A stretch of 37,433 nt of DNA from contig NW_019773673.1 of NCBI RefSeq assembly GCF_001039355.2, positions 25,506 to 62,938 of the forward strand. The letters run 5' to 3'. Position numbers and translations under genes: made by a program. The notes under the pieces are model-generated. The model saw only the letters and a program-made list of their open reading frames with translations, was not told where the DNA came from and did no database searches. The stretch comes from Lingula anatina (Eukaryota; Brachiopoda; Lingulata; Lingulida; Lingulidae). Shown one piece after another: positions 33,569 through 37,433 of the stretch. The first letter of the stretch is position 1; each line of letters opens with the position of its first letter.

Positions 33569-33904
33569 AGACCGCGTAAACTGCTTGGCTGTCGAGAAAC
33601 GCGGATTATATAATAATGAACCAGAAAACGAGAGTTGATGGAGCATATTAGGAGCAGGGCTGGGGGATAGGCCTATGGGGGAAGGGGGGGGGGTGCCTCT
33701 ATTCCAGCCACTTCAGTCTTTAGAGCTGGAAGCGTTGGGGAGTGGGGATATTTAGGCCTATGCCTCGTCATTCACGCCGCGTGAAATATATAAATATGGG
33801 AATAGATTGTAAATATGTGATATTTTAGCAGTTAAATAATGATGTTTTGAAAAGATACCACGAATAGAAGCATTTGATTGAATGTTCGTTTGAAAATACG
33901 CTGC

Positions 33905-33957
<53 letters not shown>
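33905..33957. repeat. TA then GA compound microsatellite
   Basis: About 12 TA units followed directly by about 14 GA units. A shorter TA run follows at about 34040-34056. Confidence 0.95.
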
Positions 33958-33958
<1 letters not shown>

Positions 33959-34376
33959 AAAGTTAATCTGTTACCTTCATGTTAATTGATATAAAGCCCT
34001 ACAGCCGTGTCGGCCCAGATCAAAATACAAAAGAAGGCCTATATATATATATATATGCATCATGCGGTAAATATCTTGTTGAAAGAAATTTACTTCACAC
34101 CCACACCCCATCCTCTGTCCCTATGAGTCTCTTTGCCATCCACGTAAAAATATAGTTCCTTATTTCTTTGTGTTCAAATAGACTGCGTCAACAATGTTGT
34201 AATTTCCTAGGATTGTGCCAGATTGCAGTAGGTGTATTGGGGAAGTACGGATAAAATTTAGTCCCAAAATAGGGGAGACCGGGGCTAGTTGGACCCCGGG
34301 GTAAGTTGGCCCCCCGTCAATTTATGAAAAAGTAACTACGATGTAAAAAAATTGGCCACATACTCTTGTAAAGTGA

Positions 34377-34377
34377 N
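34377..34377. other. Single-N assembly join
   Basis: One ambiguous base separates unrelated sequence on the left from sequence on the right that matches 26643 onward. The abrupt change exactly at the N marks a contig junction of unknown true gap size. Confidence 0.9.
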
Positions 34378-35151
34378 TCGGATTATCTGAAAGTAATCTA
34401 GTGAGACTCCCCGCGGGGATAGATCGATCTAAAACCTATGGGAACAGAGCCTAAGAATGCATAGGAAACAAGAAGAGACGTGATAATCTGTTAACCTGAT
34501 TGCATTCAGCATGAGTACCCATGGGGTTGGATTGCTCAAGGTAGAATGAAAGCTTCGTTGAGAATGTGCCCATAGCACTGGCTAGCCCATCTTTTTACAT
34601 TTTTACAACATTTTGTGAGGTATCCAATTTCTCACACATTTCCTTGTGTGACGCCAGCTTAAAGATCACTAAGTCCAGGTTTAAAAGCCTTCAAATTACT
34701 TAAATAAACATATGATGAAATTTCTTTTAAAAACATTTGTTACATTTATTTGGGGTAACACTCCTTGCTTTAGTGAGAGATTCCACTGGACAAAGTGCAT
34801 TCCACCTGCAGATGCTGTGAGGAATGACAAAAAGTAGGTCAAAAATCTCTATTTTCTAGGGCATATATCTCCCAACCCAAAAAAAGGTGCAGTGATTTTT
34901 ATTTTTCATATTATTAGAACTATTCTTTATTGATAATCATGGCAAGTTTCATGAGTCTACTCCCCACTGCATTAGGTGATCTTGAGGGTTGGATCTAAAA
35001 GTGGTTTGGGGGAGGGGTGAGAAAAACGGGCATCAATTTACAGGGGGTGATAAAATCCTTTAAAAACAACTTGGTTGTGATGTTGGATGTTTGTTCTAAC
35101 CAAATATTTACATGATATCAAATATTTTATTCCTTTTAAAATTATTCTCAT

Positions 35152-36338
35152 GTATATGCACCACAATTTAAGGAGAGTGAAACTGGCCATCTTGAGGCAA
35201 AACCATTGCAAATATTGTTCACCTCATATTTTTGCCAAGAATGGGTATTTTTCCATTTTACTTCACAGAAGCTCATAACTTCTTAGGACACATCTTCACA
35301 CAAATTTACATTAAAATCTTTTGACCCCCACCTTGCCGCTATTGGGTTGAGTTTCTCGTGAAATGGCAGGCTTTTAAGTTAAAACTAGTTAAAACTATTA
35401 TTTATGTAATACATGTAGTAATGATAAGTTTTATAAAGTCGTTTCTTGTAATGCCGCCATTTTTATAATTTATTTCCGTTATCAGCGTTTCAGCACCAGC
35501 ATTAATATGTACATAAACAGCACCCTTAAAGCTGATAATACTGTATTTCTCATTTAAATATTATGGCACTATATACTACCTGTATGTAAAGTTGATGGCA
35601 TGGCATACATTTCACGGTCTCGCAGATTTTAGATACAAACACATACGAGCCTAAAATGTCGATATGCTAAACTTTTGTCTGTTTGTTTAAATTAGATACG
35701 TGGACATAGATTAGATATACCCTCTACCAGGGAGACAGATTGATNGTATATGCACCACAATTTAAGGAGAGTGAAACTGGCCATCTTGAGGCAAAACCAT
35801 TGCAAATATTGTTCACCTCATATTTTTGCCAAGAATGGGTATTTTTCCATTTTACTTCACAGAAGCTCATAACTTCTTAGGACACATCTTCACACAAATT
35901 TACATTAAAATCTTTTGACCCCCACCTTGCCGCTATTGGGTTGAGTTTCTCGTGAAATGGCAGGCTTTTAAGTTAAAACTAGTTAAAACTATTATTTATG
36001 TAATACATGTAGTAATGATAAGTTTTATAAAGTCGTTTCTTGTAATGCCGCCATTTTTATAATTTATTTCCGTTATCAGCGTTTCAGCACCAGCATTAAT
36101 ATGTACATAAACAGCACCCTTAAAGCTGATAATACTGTATTTCTCATTTAAATATTATGGCACTATATACTACCTGTATGTAAAGTTGATGGCATGGCAT
36201 ACATTTCACGGTCTCGCAGATTTTAGATACAAACACATACGAGCCTAAAATGTCGATATGCTAAACTTTTGTCTGTTTGTTTAAATTAGATACGTGGACA
36301 TAGATTAGATATACCCTCTACCAGGGAGACAGATTGAT
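35152..36338. other. 593-bp perfect overlap across the N at 35745
   Basis: Bases 35152-35744 and 35746-36338 are identical over all 593 positions in a line-by-line comparison, whereas both differ from 27417-28012 at several sites. Identity ending exactly at the N on one side and starting exactly after it on the other is what two overlapping, unmerged contigs produce. Confidence 0.93.
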
Positions 36339-36790
36339 TTTCCACAGATATTCACAGATATGTCTATAGATAAAAAGACAGCAAAAATGTTCACAATAAT
36401 AACTGCGGCCATGGTAGAGAGTAGGTTAGATAATGTACGTGGACTACGTTTGTCAGTATTATTCTGTTCCAGGAATGAGTAAGTTCAGCGTATGTTTCTT
36501 ATCTGGTAAACAGCTGTCGATAGAAGTCCGTGTGATAAATGATTGGTGGAACTTATGATTGCCAATTGTTAATATATACACAGTAATACCAGACAAGATA
36601 TGGGACAATACTCCGGCATACCTTTATCTGTGTCGATTGAAGTACCGGGAACAATGTTTTTAGTGACTGATAAAACATATCAAGTTACACAGTAACGTTG
36701 TGACACTGCTTTTCAACTTACGAGCAGAGGACTGTGAAAATAATACCGTTGGCTCATCTATAGATTTTGTAGGCAAATCTGCTAAAGGCT

Positions 36791-37127
36791 ATGTCCAGTG
36801 TAACGGTACTGCTTTTTCTTCTTATCTCCACCTTTTCCGTCACTTTCGATTTTGCGGAGTGGCTCGGTGAAAAGGAAAGACGTTATAACAGTAAAAACTC
36901 CCAAATTATGTTGACGGCTCTAATGTCACTTTCAATACTGCTTCTGACTATTGACATGATGATAAGAAAGTGCAAATCCTGTTCCGTTCAGATGCGGTGT
37001 TTTCCGGCAGAGTTTAGAGACGAACAGACTCGTCGCAAGGAATTAGCTGTACAAGAAGACAGCGAGGATGAATACCAAGACGCCCTTCCTGAAATCATAG
37101 ATAACGGGGAGGAGAGGGCGGTTCCAG
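36791..37127 (+). CDS. Otopetrin exon 1, second copy (partial gene at window edge)
   Basis: 112 codons plus one base, followed by the same GTGAGA donor as the first copy. It differs from 28473-28809 at three bases, giving Ala53Thr (end of TM2), Gly69Arg and Gly87Val (cytoplasmic loop). The reading frame, start context and splice site are intact, so nothing marks it as dead. The rest of the gene would lie beyond the window, if it exists. It may be an allele of the 28473 gene rather than a separate locus. Confidence 0.85.
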
Positions 37128-37433
37128 GTGAGATAATTTTAAAACACTAATAAATTGATCCCCTTGAACAGGGCCCCGTACCCAATCGCTACTTTCTCTG
37201 ATACCCCAGGTCTGAGAGCCAAATTGGAAAAAGACGTATACGTGTATATGGGTTGCAGCTACGAGGGCATTTAACTAAAAAAAACTAGAAAAGCACTCCG
37301 AGAGCGCAGACCTCCGCCAAGGCAACATTTTATTATTATTATTATTGATTATTGACCCGGATCACCACCAAAAACTAATCATCTGTTCCTTCGCCCACTT
37401 CTGACAGTTCCTGAAAATGTTATAACACGGTAG

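Larger units (their letters stand above)
31649..34376. other. Intergenic region, no supported gene
   Basis: AT-rich DNA with short unrecognised open frames on both strands. It holds a short hairpin (33500-33568), an ATCT run (33466-33494), a TA/GA microsatellite and G-rich patches near 32.23-32.47 and 33.68 kb. The last about 115 bp (AGACCGGGGCTAGTTGG, GGGGTAAGTTGGCC) look like the start of a dispersed repeat cut off by the N at 34377. Confidence 0.55.
34378..37433. repeat. Second copy of the 26643-29110 segment
   Basis: Starting right after the N, the sequence follows 26643 onward at about 98% identity. It is interrupted at 35745 by another N and a 593-bp stretch repeated on both sides. It then continues through otopetrin exon 1 and its donor and into the intron repeat, and stops matching about 15 bp before the window end. 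It is either an alternative haplotype retained by the assembler or a recent tandem duplication. Confidence 0.93.

Noticed and set aside
35746-36338. A third copy of the otopetrin upstream segment
   Set aside because: It is base-for-base identical to 35152-35744 and begins right after an N, so I count it as the same sequence twice, not as a third genomic copy.
1-37433. CRISPR arrays, reverse transcriptase, transposase or viral coding regions
   Set aside because: No regularly spaced short repeats with unique spacers, and no open frame with reverse transcriptase, integrase, transposase or viral motifs was seen on either strand.

Overview
The window looks like nuclear DNA from a metazoan, probably a marine invertebrate. 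It is AT-rich and dominated by introns and intergenic sequence, with GT-AG introns, many microsatellites and several miniature inverted-repeat elements. Both recognisable proteins belong to animal families. The recurring TAGGCCT and TACATGTA words remind me of ambulacrarian (echinoderm or hemichordate) or mollusc genomes; this is an impression from memory, not a result. There is no bacterial-style operon.

Layout. Bases 1-8549 hold no gene I can support, apart from a decayed tRNA-Ser relic (5806-5886) and a MITE-like element (6122-6293). An intact tRNA-Ser(UGA) gene lies at 8550-8631. From 8632 to 12192 there is non-coding DNA with a cluster of perfect cAMP-response-element octamers and a 21-bp minisatellite.

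Bases 12193-26176 (+) hold an 11-exon class B1 (secretin-family) peptide-hormone GPCR, which I rebuilt exon by exon from splice sites and conserved motifs. The product is 637 residues: signal peptide, Cys-rich hormone-receptor domain, seven membrane helices and a long Ser-rich tail ending in a PDZ-ligand-like sequence. It looks closest to calcitonin/DH31-type receptors, but two class B hallmark residues are replaced. Its introns hold a second intact tRNA-Ser(UGA) gene in antisense, nested inverted-repeat elements and dinucleotide repeats.

Bases 28473-31550 (+) hold a two-exon otopetrin-family proton-channel gene (602 residues, 12 predicted helices). Its single intron contains a repeat element into which a 120-bp near-perfect hairpin is inserted, flanked by a 12-bp direct repeat.

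After about 2.8 kb of non-coding DNA, two single-N assembly joins (34377 and 35745) bracket sequence that repeats 26643-29110 at roughly 98% identity, including a second copy of otopetrin exon 1 (36791-37127). The bases on the two sides of the second N overlap perfectly for 593 bp, so that part is almost certainly an unmerged contig overlap. The whole second copy is either an alternative haplotype or a recent tandem duplicate. Its exon differs from the first at three bases, and all three change an amino acid.

The GPCR and the otopetrin lie on the same strand about 2.3 kb apart. I see no evidence that they act together.
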